DNA of 64,000 nucleotides from Bicyclus anynana (Eukaryota > Arthropoda > Insecta > Lepidoptera > Nymphalidae), in assembly GCF_947172395.1 (NCBI RefSeq), contig NC_069102.1, forward strand, positions 10,322,442 through 10,386,441. Direction: 5' to 3'. Below the pieces are notes generated by a model. That model saw only the letters and a program-made list of their open reading frames with translations. It was not told the DNA's origin and ran no database searches. The position numbers were made by a program, and so were the translations under genes. Below are positions 11,101 to 20,722 of the stretch, in pieces; within the stretch, counting starts at the first letter, position 1; each line of letters starts with the position of its first letter.

Positions 11101-14100
11101 AAGTGATCCAACCGTGCCAGGGCTGGCAAGAGCAGTTTGCCACCAGTCTACGGGAGAGCCACTGCAGCAACGAGACTATCGGTTTCCGGTGCAACATGGT
11201 GACGTGCCTGTACTACAAGGTGTTGGAGCACATCATCAGAGAGGAGCACAGGAAGAAACCGCAGCTGTCTCTACAGGTATAAATAAATGAAAAAATAAAT
11301 TGCCATTTATACCAAACAATGTTTGGTATACATAAGTTTTGAGTTTGATATGTTTACAATATGTCCCGCTGTTTGTAGTGACGCCTGACTTAGACCTCCT
11401 CCAACTGCTTCCACTGCACCCTGTCGGCCGCAACTCTGATCCAGCAAGGCCCCAGGGTTAGGCGGATGTCGTCTTCCCACCTTCTTGGTGGATGTCAACG
11501 TTGTCTGATATGATCTCTTGGGTACCAGACAGCAGAGTATTACCTGTTTGCTCCATTTTTCGGTCTTGCAGCGTAACTTGTGACCTGTCCAACGCCATTT
11601 CAACCACTAGCGAAATCACGGACTGGCAACCGCTAGTAGCAGGGTTAAAGAGGTCTTTTATAACTAGTTAATGCTCCCCTTCTCCGCTCGTGTTGACTCC
11701 CAGCTAAGTAACTAACAATGCAATGCTAATAGTTCAAATAACTCACTCGCCTACACATACATGTTAGCGTCATAGGCCTACGAAGTTAATCATGATGATA
11801 GCAAATAAACATTTTGTCAATTTAATGCCAAGTGACTGTAGCAATATATGAACTGGGCCTTTTCCGCACTTGGCTAATAAAGTTGGCCATTGTCCTGTAG
11901 GTCTTTAGGTGTTGGACAATATATGGTGGTAATTTGGTGGTTACAAATGGTTCTGGATCTCAGATTCTGGAAAAGTTAGGAGCCTGATATTTGGGTAAAT
12001 GATATTTCAAAGTGTTAGCTTCGTTATGACTATACAAAATACACAATCTGTAAAACTTTTCTCGATAGTTTATTTTTTTGAAAAATACATGCTCACATTT
12101 TGCTTTCAATCTCAGGAAAAGCAAACTAATTTTCTTAAATTTTTGTTTTGCATAGAAAATAAGGTATATATCTTGAACATGGCCATTTTGTTTTTCGTTA
12201 TGTTGTTTAATTTAATTGCAATTAGGTAAAAATGGTTTTGGCGCTCACGTCATAAAATTTGCGTCGCGCTTCAATCGCTCCGTGCTTTTCACTCACGTGA
12301 AAGTCATAATTCGGCATCTCGTTTGCGCTTCGAATTTTATCCATATCGTACCGACACGCTGCGCGCTCCTAATACTGTAATTTATTATTTGTTCTAGATC
12401 CTTCTATCACAAGGCACGTACCAGCTGACAGTGTACGCTTGCTGTACGGAAGTCGTACTGCACGCGTACGGCGTCCACTCGCTGCGCTTCCCGCGCGTGC
12501 TGCAGATATACCAGCTCAGCGCCTTCACCTTCTACAAGATCATCGAGCTGCTGGTGCAAGCCGTAGTGGAGAAACTCAGCAGAGACGTCATCAAGCATCT
12601 CAATGCGGTGAGTGTTATTAGGGTTATAAGTCATTAGAGCCAATCGGTTCCCGTGCTGCTTGCCTTGTATGACGTGACGGGTAGCAGTGACAGTAATCGT
12701 ACCATTTGTGGTAGAGGAAACACCTCGAGCAGGTCCCAGGACTTGTGATAATGGGTGAAGGTTTAAGGGTTTTTTTTTCTTTAGAATGCATTGACACTCA
12801 CCTCCCGATGTTCTCCATGCCCACACTAAACAGTTTATGATCAATAAATACAACACAAAATTATTAATAATTACAACAAAACATTATTACACAAACTCAC
12901 AAACGCGACTAGCAGCGTGGACAGCGTGACGGTGTCCACGCTGCCTAACAAACAACTAAGATCAAGGCATCAAATACCCTCTTATTTATACCAATATACG
13001 CAATAATCAAATAGGATATATAAATCACTACGATTGGTGTAAAAATACTGAATTAGGCTTATTTTCCTGTTGGCGAACATTATTGTGGCTAAGATTCTAA
13101 CGGAGTAATCTTGTGAGATTTACCAGTAAGCTAAGTAGGCTGGATCCTAGGGCGGCAGATTTTAGGGGGCGGCAAATTTGACCCAAAAAACTTTTTCTTC
13201 AACAGAAATAAAGATAATGTAACGATAATTTTATATTTTAGTCTTGTACGTCTTTGTACAGTCCTATACTAAAATATAAAACCTTGCAATTTTATTGACA
13301 CAATATTTAAGGCAATAGTAATATTGTGAACTAGGATACCTTTTTGAATTACAGAGTATACAGCAGCAGCAGTGGATATGACCTCTTCCTCTAATTTCGG
13401 AGGGTGTGGGTTTGAATCCGGTCCGGGGCATGCACCTCACCACAACTTTTCAGTTGTGTACATTTTTAAGAAACTTCTAAGAACTAAGAACTATCAATAT
13501 CACGTGTCTCAAACGGTGAAGGAAAACATCGTGAAGAAACCTACCAGAGAATTTTCTTATTTCTCTGCGTGTGTGTAGTCTGCCAATCCGCATTGGGCCA
13601 GCGTGGTGGACTATTGGCCTAACCCCTCTCATTCTGAAAAGAGACTCAAGCTCAGCAGTGAGCCGAATATGGGTTGATATCGACAGTAGGGGCTGCAAAA
13701 ATTCTATAGCCTACTGGCGGCAAATTTGCAAATCCGCCACATTACTTCTTTTTGCTTTTAGGTGGAGGAACAAGTGCTAGAGTCCTTGGTATGGACATCC
13801 GACAGTCCCCTGTGGGAGCAGCTCACGAAAACGCCCGTCCCCGCGTCTACTGACGTACATATAAATGAATCACCAAACAGCCGGAGAAATATAAGTAAGC
13901 CCCCTGTTTTTCCCTTATCCCACTTGAATGGGGTCGGCAAAATATATCAATCTCCTCTATTCGTTTTTAATACTCGTCAACTCATCATCCCCAAGTAATT
14001 CCCCTGTTCTTCATCATCTCCTTTCCCTTATCCCACTTAGTGGGGTCGGCAAAATATATCAATCTCCTCCATTCGTTTTTATTACTCGTCAACTCATCAT

Positions 14101-17100
14101 CCCCAAGTAATTCCCCTGTTCTTGACACATAAAAACTTAAATACGCCCTACCATCTGATGTACATATAAATGAATCACCAAACAGCCGGAGAAATATCTC
14201 CCCTACGAATATAAAATGGTAAAAAGAAAATTAAAAAAAATACTTTTTTCTTTTCTTCATGCAAAGAGAGGATGAATTTTTTATCGTCTATCCCATGGTG
14301 TGGGGTCTCGTTATAGGCATTTTTGTGCATTACATATGGGATTTAAAGTGCTAACTGATTACTACGGAACCATACTTTACACCTACACCCACTTGGTCGG
14401 TTTTTTTTTTTTATCAATTTATGATGATGTATGTTTTTATTTTATTACTCATAATTTTAGTTCCTCTTTAGTCGGAATGAAAGTGTTAGGAATTCCTCCC
14501 CTAATAGTCTAGCTGTAGAGGTTTGAACTTATAACCTCACGATGATAACATTTGTATTATTTAATGTAATGGTTATTCCAGTTGTGTTTTTTTATGTAAA
14601 TAGGTGGTATACAGTCGCCGGTTTCCGCCGCGATCAACACTTTCATATCACCGATGGCGGACCAGGCTAAGAAACAACTCTTCAACGACAATGTCAAACC
14701 TGGGCAATCATTATTAGGTAAGTGTCCAAAACACAACAAAACTTATTAAACATTTTGACAACAAACAACAAACAATCTCAGACTAAAGTATCACACCCGA
14801 ATTCACAAACAAAATTGCCTGTAATTTTTTGAGGAAAACGAGCGTAGATTAGGTATATATCTACGCTCGTTAATTGTCTATACTTCGATTCTATAGAGAC
14901 AGTTATTATAATCGCATTGGATCATATACTTTGACAGAAAAGTAACGTCTAACGAGGTAGGTCCTTATGTAATTAGTCTGAGCTAATAATGAACCGATAG
15001 TCCGATATTACACTAAACGAGAAGTTGTTGACTTATGAAACATCTTTTCTATAGAGACAGTTATTATAATCGCATTAGATCGTTGATCATATACTTTGTC
15101 AGAAAAGTCACGTCTAGCGAGGCGGGTCCTTGTGTAATTAGTCTGAGGTAATAATGGACCGTTTCAGTACAAGCCAACAATGTGAAACACGGAGCGTCGC
15201 CGGCCACGTCGCCGCAGCACGCCGGCAGCGCGGACAGCACGCCCAACACCACGCCCAAGAAGACCAACAACTCCTTGATACTGTTCTTTAGAAAGGTCAG
15301 CATATTGATATATTATTGAAGTAAGAACCAAAGTCACCGACATAGCTCAACGAGTCGCGAAGCTGAAGTGGCAATGGGCGGGGCACATGGTTCGAAGAGC
15401 CGATGGACGTTGGAGTCCCAAGGTGCTGGAATGGCGACCTCGCACTAGAAAGCGCACTGTTGGTCAACCCCTCCACCAGTTGGCCCACTACCCACCTAAC
15501 TCACGGAACACTTCGTACTATTTCGGCTCGTGAGGACACAAGCCGACCAATCTAACGGACACATAAATTTTGGTTATGAGAACCGAGCGGTTCGATTTGA
15601 TAATTCACACAATCAAGGACACACAAAATAATTCCAATAATATGGATCAAACGTTTCGATAACGATGTGTGGTTTGCTAAGTGACGTCATTCTAAATCAA
15701 ATATGGCGAACCAGTCACCCATGTCACGGTTATCAAACGATGGAGAATTAAAAAAAATACCTAACATCACTCTGAATGATTGTTAAAAAAACATTGAAGT
15801 CCCGGACTTGTGCCCGTTGTATGTAGTGTTAAAGACGTTTTTTAAAACTAGTTAACACTTCCCTTCTCCACTCGAAGTGGGGAGACTTCGAGTGGAGAAA
15901 AATCCTATCCCAAAAAACCCATCATCATCAATTTATAATGATTTATTGCTCCAGTTCTACGGCCTAGCGGTGGTGAGGATGAACGACCTGTGCTCGAGGC
16001 TGGGCCTGGTGGACGACGAGCTGAAGCGCAAGATCTGGACCTGCCTGGAGTACTCCGTCATGCACCAGACGCAGCTCATGCGCGACCGCCACCTCGACCA
16101 GATCCTCATGTGCGCCGTCTACGTCATTTGCAGGGTCAGTAGCTTTATTAATGATAATGTTCCACAGTCCTAAAGATGGAATACTGAAGGTCGGTATCTG
16201 GACTGCCTGGAATACTCCATGTTGCACGTCGTATGTCGACATACACCGCACCTCTAGCCTGAAGCAACTGACTCACTTGAGTGGTTTCTCTGACACTGCT
16301 GAATTTTTTTTAATAGATTACGTGTCATATTGTTTGTCTGCCATGGACTCCTAAATTATTTAACCAATTTTAATAAAATTTTCACAGTATGCAGTTTGAT
16401 CCAACTTGAAAGATACAGGGGTACGATAGGGGTAGGGAAGAAGTTAGTTCACTTAACACCAAGTCCGCTATTATGTTATAACAATATTAATAAAAAAGTC
16501 CTCTGCTGTGTCTGTCTGTTTGCTCGAGAAAACTCGAAACTACATAACGGATTTTCATGTAGTTTTCACCAATTGATAAGAGTGATTCATGAGGAAGATT
16601 TATATAACTTGTCATGGTTTCGGGTAAATTGCTTGAAATAAATTGATGGAAGTGTTAGTAAGCATTTTGTATGAACTACTTTGAAGTTAACAGAGTTTTA
16701 TTAAGTGAAGTCGCGCTTATATAAGTGAAGTCGCGGTCTTTTCTTTACACTATTGTCTTGGTTGGGAGAGCGACAGGATGAGCAACTAATATGTTTGGCT
16801 ATTACTACAATTAGAAAACAGATAATTATTATAAATATTATAGTCAGTTAGATAATACTGATCAGTTTGTTGTTAAATATATCTTACAAAGAGTAATGCA
16901 ATTGTTTTAGGTATCTAATACAGCGACAAATCAAGTGGAGAGAACGTTCGCGGACATCATGCGATGTTACAGGGGGAGGCCATTAGCCGACAGTCATGTG
17001 TATAGATCTGTTTTGATCAACAGGGGCAATGAAGAAGGTAAGTTAATAAATATTAAATTTAATATAAAATGTTATTTGTTTATAATATAAAATAATGCTA

Positions 17101-20100
17101 TTGTTACGAGTTACTCGAGTACGGGTTACATAGTATTACAAAAATAAGAACACCAATGTTGAATAAAGGTACGACATTGGTCCATTGTCCTTATAATAAT
17201 TCACAACATTATCATGAGAACAACTTAATTAACGAATCAAACTGTACCCAAAATAAGACCCTAGAATGGCAGAGAATGACATTGAGTGGAGTCACTTGTG
17301 AACGTCGTGTGTAGGATTAAAGGATCTTTTGACAGTTAACAAACACTCCCCTTTTCCACTCAAGTTACTCTCTCTGCCTATCCTAATGAATTGAGTTCAG
17401 TTGTTTGTTAGGCAGCGTATACACCGTCACGCTGCGTTTGTGATTTTTTGCAATATCGTTTTTTGTTGTAATTATTAATAATGTTTTGTATCGTAATTAT
17501 GGATCATGAATTGCTTAGTGTAGGCATAGAAAAACTTGTCGGGCAGGGGGAGGTGAGTGTTGATGCATTCTTAAGGGATCCCTTAAACCTACTCCCAAAG
17601 TCACATGTCATGGGACCTGCTCGAGGTGTTTCCTCTGCCACAAAATGATGGTAATATCACTGTCGCTGCTTCCCGTCATGTCATACTATTTAAATTGTTT
17701 CTATATGTTCCATTTTATAGTTTGTTTCAATATTTACCATTTAAGATTATGTAGACTAACTTTGTATGAACATACTAACGCAAAATCAGAAAGTAAACTG
17801 TAAACTTATTTTTGACAAATAATTGTGAAATTATTTGTATTAAAACAGTTAAGTTCTTGAAAATTTGTATTTGCAGTTAGTAAAATTGGAACTAACTCAA
17901 TTTTATCGGCCTACGCTCACTTACTTTACTTTATCTGATACAAACATAAACAAAATTTACGAAGTAGTTATTTGTTGAGTACATTTTCACTACTTGCTTT
18001 GCTCGAAATTCCTCGTAATACCTCAAACTTGTATAAAATAATAAAAATATTTATTTTTTCTCAGAATCACCAGAGAGAGGCGACTTGATAAACTTCTACA
18101 ACAAAGTGTACGTGAAATGTATGCAGACATTCGCACTTCGGTTTACGGGAAAGCACAAAGATGTGAGTTCCTTTTTTACTATTTCAACAAAAAAGCGTTG
18201 TTCGAGTCTGATAGCTTATAAAAATTGACATCTTTTAAATGGGATTACCAGTTTGGGTAGGTTCAATTTTGAGAAAGGGGTAAACCATCGAAATCAATTT
18301 GGTTGGACATCGTTTGCAATATTTTTTCGTCCAAAATTCCTCAATGCCTAAAGACGAAAGTCTACCTACGGATCTAAGACTTGGTTGCTATTGCTTGGCT
18401 CAGAGACACTCTAGAGGGGAAGGAAGTGAGCTATGCTTGGAGCATCAATAAGTGATTGATTCAGAAAATCACCAAAATTGCTCAACAAGTCCCGAAGCTG
18501 AAGTGGCAATGTGGGGCACGTAGTTCGAAGAGCCAGTGGATGTTTGAAACACAAGGTAGAATGGCACCGGTAAGAACAGTGTTGGTTAACACCTCAGTTG
18601 ACACAGTGCGTTAGGTACATTCTTACAAACAGACAAACATTACCTCAAAATATTAATGTAGATGATAGAAGAAGAAGAAGAAGAAGAAATATACTTTATT
18701 GTACATTAAAAACAAAAATAAACAATAACTTATAATAACACTTAGAAACTAATGTACAAATGGCGGTCTTATCGCTAAAGAGCGATCTCTTCCAGACAAC
18801 CACTGTGGAAGAGAAAAAAAAAACGTAAGCACCGATTCGGGTATACGCACACAAAAAATAAGAAAAGTTAAGTAATTTAAATACATAAATATTAAGCAAT
18901 AATACATAATAATAATACATAGACTATACTTAACTACATCATACATATATACAAAGAAATACATATAAACATACATACATACATACATACATACATACAT
19001 ACATAGACACATACATACATACATACATACATGAAAACCTGCAAAACATAAAAACAAGACGGCATCTAAGGGAAGACAAAAGAAAAATAAATAAACAAAA
19101 TAATTCAAAAATAATAATAAATAAACATAATACACATACAAGCGTAATTTGGATTAATAAGTTAAATTAAAAGATCAGGGAGGAAAAAAGTGCATGTTTA
19201 CCAGCCGTTTGAAAGAGGTTAGAGATTGGGCACGCCGAATGTCTAAGGGCAATGAATTCCAGAGCCGAGCAGCTTTAACAGAAAAGGATTTAGAATAGAA
19301 GGAAGTATTATGGGAAGGAATTTTTAAGATTAGGTTGTCTTCAGAGCGAAGGGAGCGACAGTGAGTATCACTTAGAAAGCTAAAACGCTCTTTTAAATAA
19401 ATCGGAGTCGTAGGATTAAACAGGACATTATACAAAAAAGACAGAATGTGAGTATTCCTGCGAAGGCGGATCGAGGGCCACTTGAGTTTTTCGCGAAATT
19501 CGGAAACATGGTCATATTTGCGAAGTCCAAATATGAATCTTATACAAACATTCTGAATGCGCTCAAGTTTATCCAGTAATTCTTCACTCAAATTTAGATA
19601 ACAAGTGTCCGCGTAATCGAGAATTAAATATATAATATAATAGATATATAATGTAATAGATGATATGTATTTGATCAGGAGTGCAGTCTATCTCCGCTGC
19701 CGGCGGGGCGGGCGGGGCGCGCGGGCCGCTCGCCGGGCGGGCAGCGCGTGTCCGAGCGGCACCAGCTGTACGTCAAGCCGCTCACCACGCCGCCCAACCA
19801 CCAGCACCACCTCACGTACCGCTTCAGCCGGAGCCCCGCCAAGGTATGAGCGTGCTGTCTCCGGGCGCGGCGCGTGTCCGAGCGGCACCAGCTGTACGTC
19901 AAGCTGCTCACCACGCCGCCCAACCACCAGCACCACCTCACGTACCGCTTCAGCCGGAGCCCCGCCAAGGTATGAGCGTGCTGTCTCCGGGCTGGGCGGG
20001 CGGTTCACTCGGAATTATTGATGATAAATTGTTTAGTGTTGGCATGGAGAACATGGGCAGGGGAGGTGAGTGCATTCTCAAAGGTATCTTTAAACCTGCA

Positions 20101-20459
20101 CCCAAGGTCACAAGTGCTGGGATCTGCTGGAGTTGTTTCCTCTACCACAAAATGATGTCACAGTCCTGCTACCCGTCACGTTTTACTATGAACGTACTAT
20201 AACACTAAAATCTCTAGAATAGTCTATTCTCATTATCATTAAAAAATAATACATTCATCCGAGGAATGTACTAGAAGTTTATTTACATTTTATGTATCAT
20301 CAGGACTTGCACGCCATCAACACGATGGTGTCGTGCGAGGTGGGCGGCGCCAAGCGCGTGGCGGACGGCGGCGACGTGGTGGTGAAGCGCGCGCGGTACG
20401 CGGCCGCCGGCGTCGCGCGCAAGCTGCAGGGACTCGTCAGCGACCGGCAGGCGGTGTGA
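5126..20459 (+). CDS. Rbf: Retinoblastoma-family pocket protein (p107/p130-like), 18 exons
   Basis: This nuclear repressor binds E2F/DP and blocks S-phase genes until CDK phosphorylation. Exons: 5126-5293, 5593-5729, 6203-6400, 7197-7387, 7685-7845, 8508-8643, 9613-9695, 10114-10277, 11066-11276, 12398-12607, 13762-13894, 14604-14717, 15168-15295, 15955-16134, 16911-17037, 18065-18162, 19679-19843, 20304-20459. All phases join, giving 2760 nt and 919 residues. The N-terminal cyclin-like domain is about residues 50-285 (GDILHWMACALYVACR; LYICVKGEFHNSADDLVD). Pocket A is about 385-580 (YYKVLEHII, FYKIIELLV, LAWxxxSPLWE-like block). A short spacer of about 75 residues replaces the long p107 spacer. 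Pocket B is about 670-870 (LFFRK, KIWTCLEYS, MDRHLDQ-like RDRHLDQ, DIMRCYR, VYRSVLI, RGDLINFYN). The C-terminal FSRSPAK and SP/TP sites are likely CDK targets. The order and motifs fit p107/p130 better than RB1. The length is near fly Rbf1. Confidence 0.95.
6462..6705 (+). mobile_element. SINE copy (family A) in Rbf intron 3
   Basis: The tRNA-like head includes GAGCCCAGTGGATATGACCT and a box-B-like GTGTTCGATTCTAGG. The tail includes GCATTGGGCCAGTGTGGTGG. It is in the same orientation as the host gene. Confidence 0.8.
6925..7090 (-). mobile_element. RTE-like LINE 3' fragment in Rbf intron 3
   Basis: Contains the reversed form of the RT C-terminal and tail block seen in other copies (GGGTCACCATTCCAGCACCT, TTGAGACCTTAACATCCATC, TGCCCATTGCTACTTCAGC). 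Diverged and truncated. Confidence 0.7.
8039..8165. repeat. Perfect 34-bp inverted repeat with a third direct copy
   Basis: The left arm 8039-8072 and right arm 8091-8124 are perfect reverse complements separated by an 18-base loop. A third, directly oriented copy of most of the arm plus the loop start follows at about 8128-8165 (TTGGAGCAAGTGAGTAATTA). It lies in Rbf intron 5. The RNA would fold into a strong hairpin. Confidence 0.85.
8905..9115 (-). mobile_element. SINE copy (family B) in Rbf intron 6
   Basis: This is the reverse of the family B element at 56803. Diagnostic strings include TCGCTTGGTGGTACG, GGTAACTAGCCACGG and CACCAGCCAGACCTGCACC. The box-B-like reverse complement GGGATCGAACCCAGGACCTC is at the end. 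Confidence 0.8.
9783..9895 (+). repeat. Dispersed repeat copy, unclassified, in Rbf intron 7
   Basis: Reverse-oriented relative of the block at 3725-3830 (ATAGTTGACTCAATATTC, CAAGTATTTTGATACTTTTC). Another related segment seems present near 53930-54010. The family is not recognised. Confidence 0.5.
10298..10515 (-). mobile_element. RTE-like LINE 3' fragment in Rbf intron 8
   Basis: Reversed RT C-terminus and tail: GGACATAGGCATTTTGTTGG at one end and GTCGCCATTCCAGCACCTTG, CGTCCATCGGCTCTTTGAAC inside. In the opposite orientation the block encodes the C-terminal LKW..GH..R.DGRW motif region of RTE-type elements. Confidence 0.75.
10776..10940 (+). mobile_element. RTE-like LINE 3' end in Rbf intron 8
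   Basis: Contains GATGGACTGACATCAAGCGA, the typical GGCCTATGTCCTGCAGTGG block and a terminal (ATG)n tail. In frame it reads QTVGRSPTRWTDIKRVAG, the conserved end of RTE-like reverse transcriptases. Confidence 0.8.
11590..11770 (+). repeat. Dispersed repeat (family D) in Rbf intron 9
   Basis: Shares GGGTTAAAGAGGTCTTTT and CACTCC-type CCCCTTCTCCGCTCGTGTT stretches with copies at about 15780-15890, 17290-17395 and 50870-51085. The family is not recognised. Confidence 0.5.
12640..12965 (-). repeat. Dispersed repeat (family F) in Rbf intron 10, inverted relative to 17395-17700
   Basis: Shares, in reverse orientation, the segments AGAGGAAACACCTCGAGCAG, CACTCACCTCCC, TAATTATTAATAATTACAAC and a terminal GCCTAACAAACAACT with the block at 17395-17700. 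A same-sense copy also lies at 20030-20205. The termini GTTGTTTGTTAGGC and its reverse mark one end. Confidence 0.7.
13366..13690 (+). mobile_element. SINE copy (family A), near full length, in Rbf intron 10
   Basis: Has the head GTGGATATGACCTCTTCCTC with box-B-like GGGTTTGAATCCGGTCCGG, the body CTCAAACGGTGAAGGAAAAC and the tail ATCCGCATTGGGCCAGCGTG through ATATGGGTTGATATC. It ends 70 bases before exon 11. Confidence 0.85.
13857..14196 (+). repeat. Local duplications around Rbf exon 11: intron block twice and exon 3' end copied
   Basis: An intronic block containing TGGGGTCGGCAAAATATATC and ending CCCCAAGTAATTCCCCTGTT occurs twice, at about 13911-14011 and 14027-14122. The last 37 bases of exon 11 (from GTACATATAAATGAATCACC) recur at about 14159-14194, but with the splice donor replaced by CTCCCC. 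The copied exon end is therefore probably not used. Confidence 0.8.
14800..15165 (+). repeat. Dispersed repeat (family E), two partial direct copies in Rbf intron 12
   Basis: Two direct copies share AGACAGTTATTATAATCGCA and the ATACTTTGACAGAAAAG and AGGTCCTT-type segments (about 14893-14995 and 15050-15160). Related blocks occur at 47160-47450 and 54205-54305. The second copy ends at the acceptor of exon 13. A short inverted pair ACGAGCGTAGATTAGG/CTACGCTCGT lies at about 14840-14870. Confidence 0.6.
15318..15485 (+). mobile_element. RTE-like LINE C-terminal fragment in Rbf intron 13
   Basis: Translates as AKLKWQWAGHMVRRADGRW followed by VLEWRPRTRKRTVGQP, the conserved C-terminal tail of RTE-type reverse transcriptases. 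It begins 23 bases after exon 13. Confidence 0.8.
15780..15890 (+). repeat. Dispersed repeat (family D) fragment in Rbf intron 13
   Basis: Carries CCCGGACTTGTG and the CTAGTTAACACTTCCCTTCT segment shared with 11590-11770 and 17290-17395. It ends close to exon 14. Confidence 0.45.
17290..17395 (+). repeat. Dispersed repeat (family D) fragment in Rbf intron 15
   Basis: Carries AGGATTAAAGGATC and CACTCCCCTTTTCCACTC, as in the other family D copies. Confidence 0.45.
17395..17700 (+). repeat. Dispersed repeat (family F) in Rbf intron 15, inverted partner of 12640-12965
   Basis: Shares GGGACCTGCTCGAGGTGTTT, GGGGGAGGTGAGTG and TAATTATTAATAATGTTTTG with the inverted block in intron 10. Exons 11 to 15 lie between the two inverted copies. 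Confidence 0.7.
18475..18600 (+). mobile_element. RTE-like LINE C-terminal fragment in Rbf intron 16, decayed
   Basis: Matches the GCTCAACAAGTCCCGAAGCT and CTGAAGTGGCAATG blocks of the RTE-like copies, with several small deletions. Confidence 0.65.
18665..19640 (-). mobile_element. Jockey/CR1-like LINE 3' end inserted just upstream of Rbf exon 17
   Basis: A minus-strand frame at 19591-19175 encodes 138 residues typical of the end of a LINE reverse transcriptase (LERIQNVCIRFIFGLRKYD; FSVKAARLWNSLPLDIR; FKRLV). The 3' UTR extends to about 18665 and ends with a GAAGAAGAA run (TTC in the element sense). It contains a CATA microsatellite at about 18961-19030. The element is 5' truncated and opposite in sense to the host gene. 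Its upstream edge is about 40 bases before the acceptor of exon 17. Confidence 0.85.
19744..19992 (+). repeat. 126-bp tandem duplication of the 3' part of Rbf exon 17 with its splice donor
   Basis: From GCGCGTGTCCGAGCGGCACC through the exon end (CCCCGCCAAG|GTATGAG) and into the intron (CTGTCTCCGGGC), the sequence repeats with period 126. Copy 1 starts at 19744 and copy 2 at 19870. The only difference noticed inside the coding part is one base (GCC to GCT, changing Pro to Leu). Copy 2 keeps the donor but has no acceptor near its start, and reading through copy 1 meets a TGA within two codons, so copy 2 is probably non-coding. Confidence 0.9.
20030..20205 (+). repeat. Dispersed repeat (family F) fragment in Rbf intron 17
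   Basis: Shares TTGTTTAGTGTTGGCATGGA, GGGGAGGTGAGTG and GTTTCCTCTACCACAAAATG with the block at 17395-17700. Same orientation. Confidence 0.6.
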
Positions 20460-20722
20460 GACTCGGTGAGTGGACTGTATGTCGTGCGTTGTCACATCTG
20501 CACGCCACCACACGATGGTGTCGTGCGAGGTGGGCGGCGCCAAGCGCGTGGCGGACGGCGGCGACGTGGTGGTGAAGCGCGCGCGGTACGCGGCCGCCGG
20601 CGTCGCGCGCAAGCTGCAGGGACTCGTCAGCGACCGGCAGGCGGTGTGAGACTCGGTGAGTGGACTGTATGTCGTGCGTTGTCACATCTGCACGCCACCA
20701 CACGATGGTGTCGTGCGAGGTG
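20321..20722 (+). repeat. 190-bp tandem duplication of Rbf exon 18 (two full copies and a third start)
   Basis: CACGATGGTGTCGTGCGAGG begins at 20321, 20511 and 20701, so the period is 190. Each full copy has the coding part, the stop, the strong donor (GACTCG|GTGAGT) and CACATCTGCACGCCACCA. The first copy alone is preceded by a proper acceptor (CATCAG|GAC). In copies 2 and 3 that position reads CACATCTGCACG, with no AG. Copy 3 stops after GCGAGGTG. I see no substitution between copies 1 and 2 over the coding part. Confidence 0.92.

Noticed and set aside
11999..12229. 76-residue Phe/Leu-rich ORF in Rbf intron 9
   Set aside because: AT-rich chance frame without splice signals or similarity to known proteins.
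19175..19591. 138-residue ORF as a host gene in Rbf intron 16
   Set aside because: The motifs (RLWNSLPLDIR and neighbours) are those of a LINE reverse transcriptase C-terminus, followed by a LINE-type 3' end.
19675..20202. Overlapping Ala/Arg/Pro-rich ORFs of 97-173 residues on both strands
   Set aside because: They are shadow frames of GC-rich Rbf exon 17 and its duplicate. The real frame is the one that splices in phase with exons 16 and 18.
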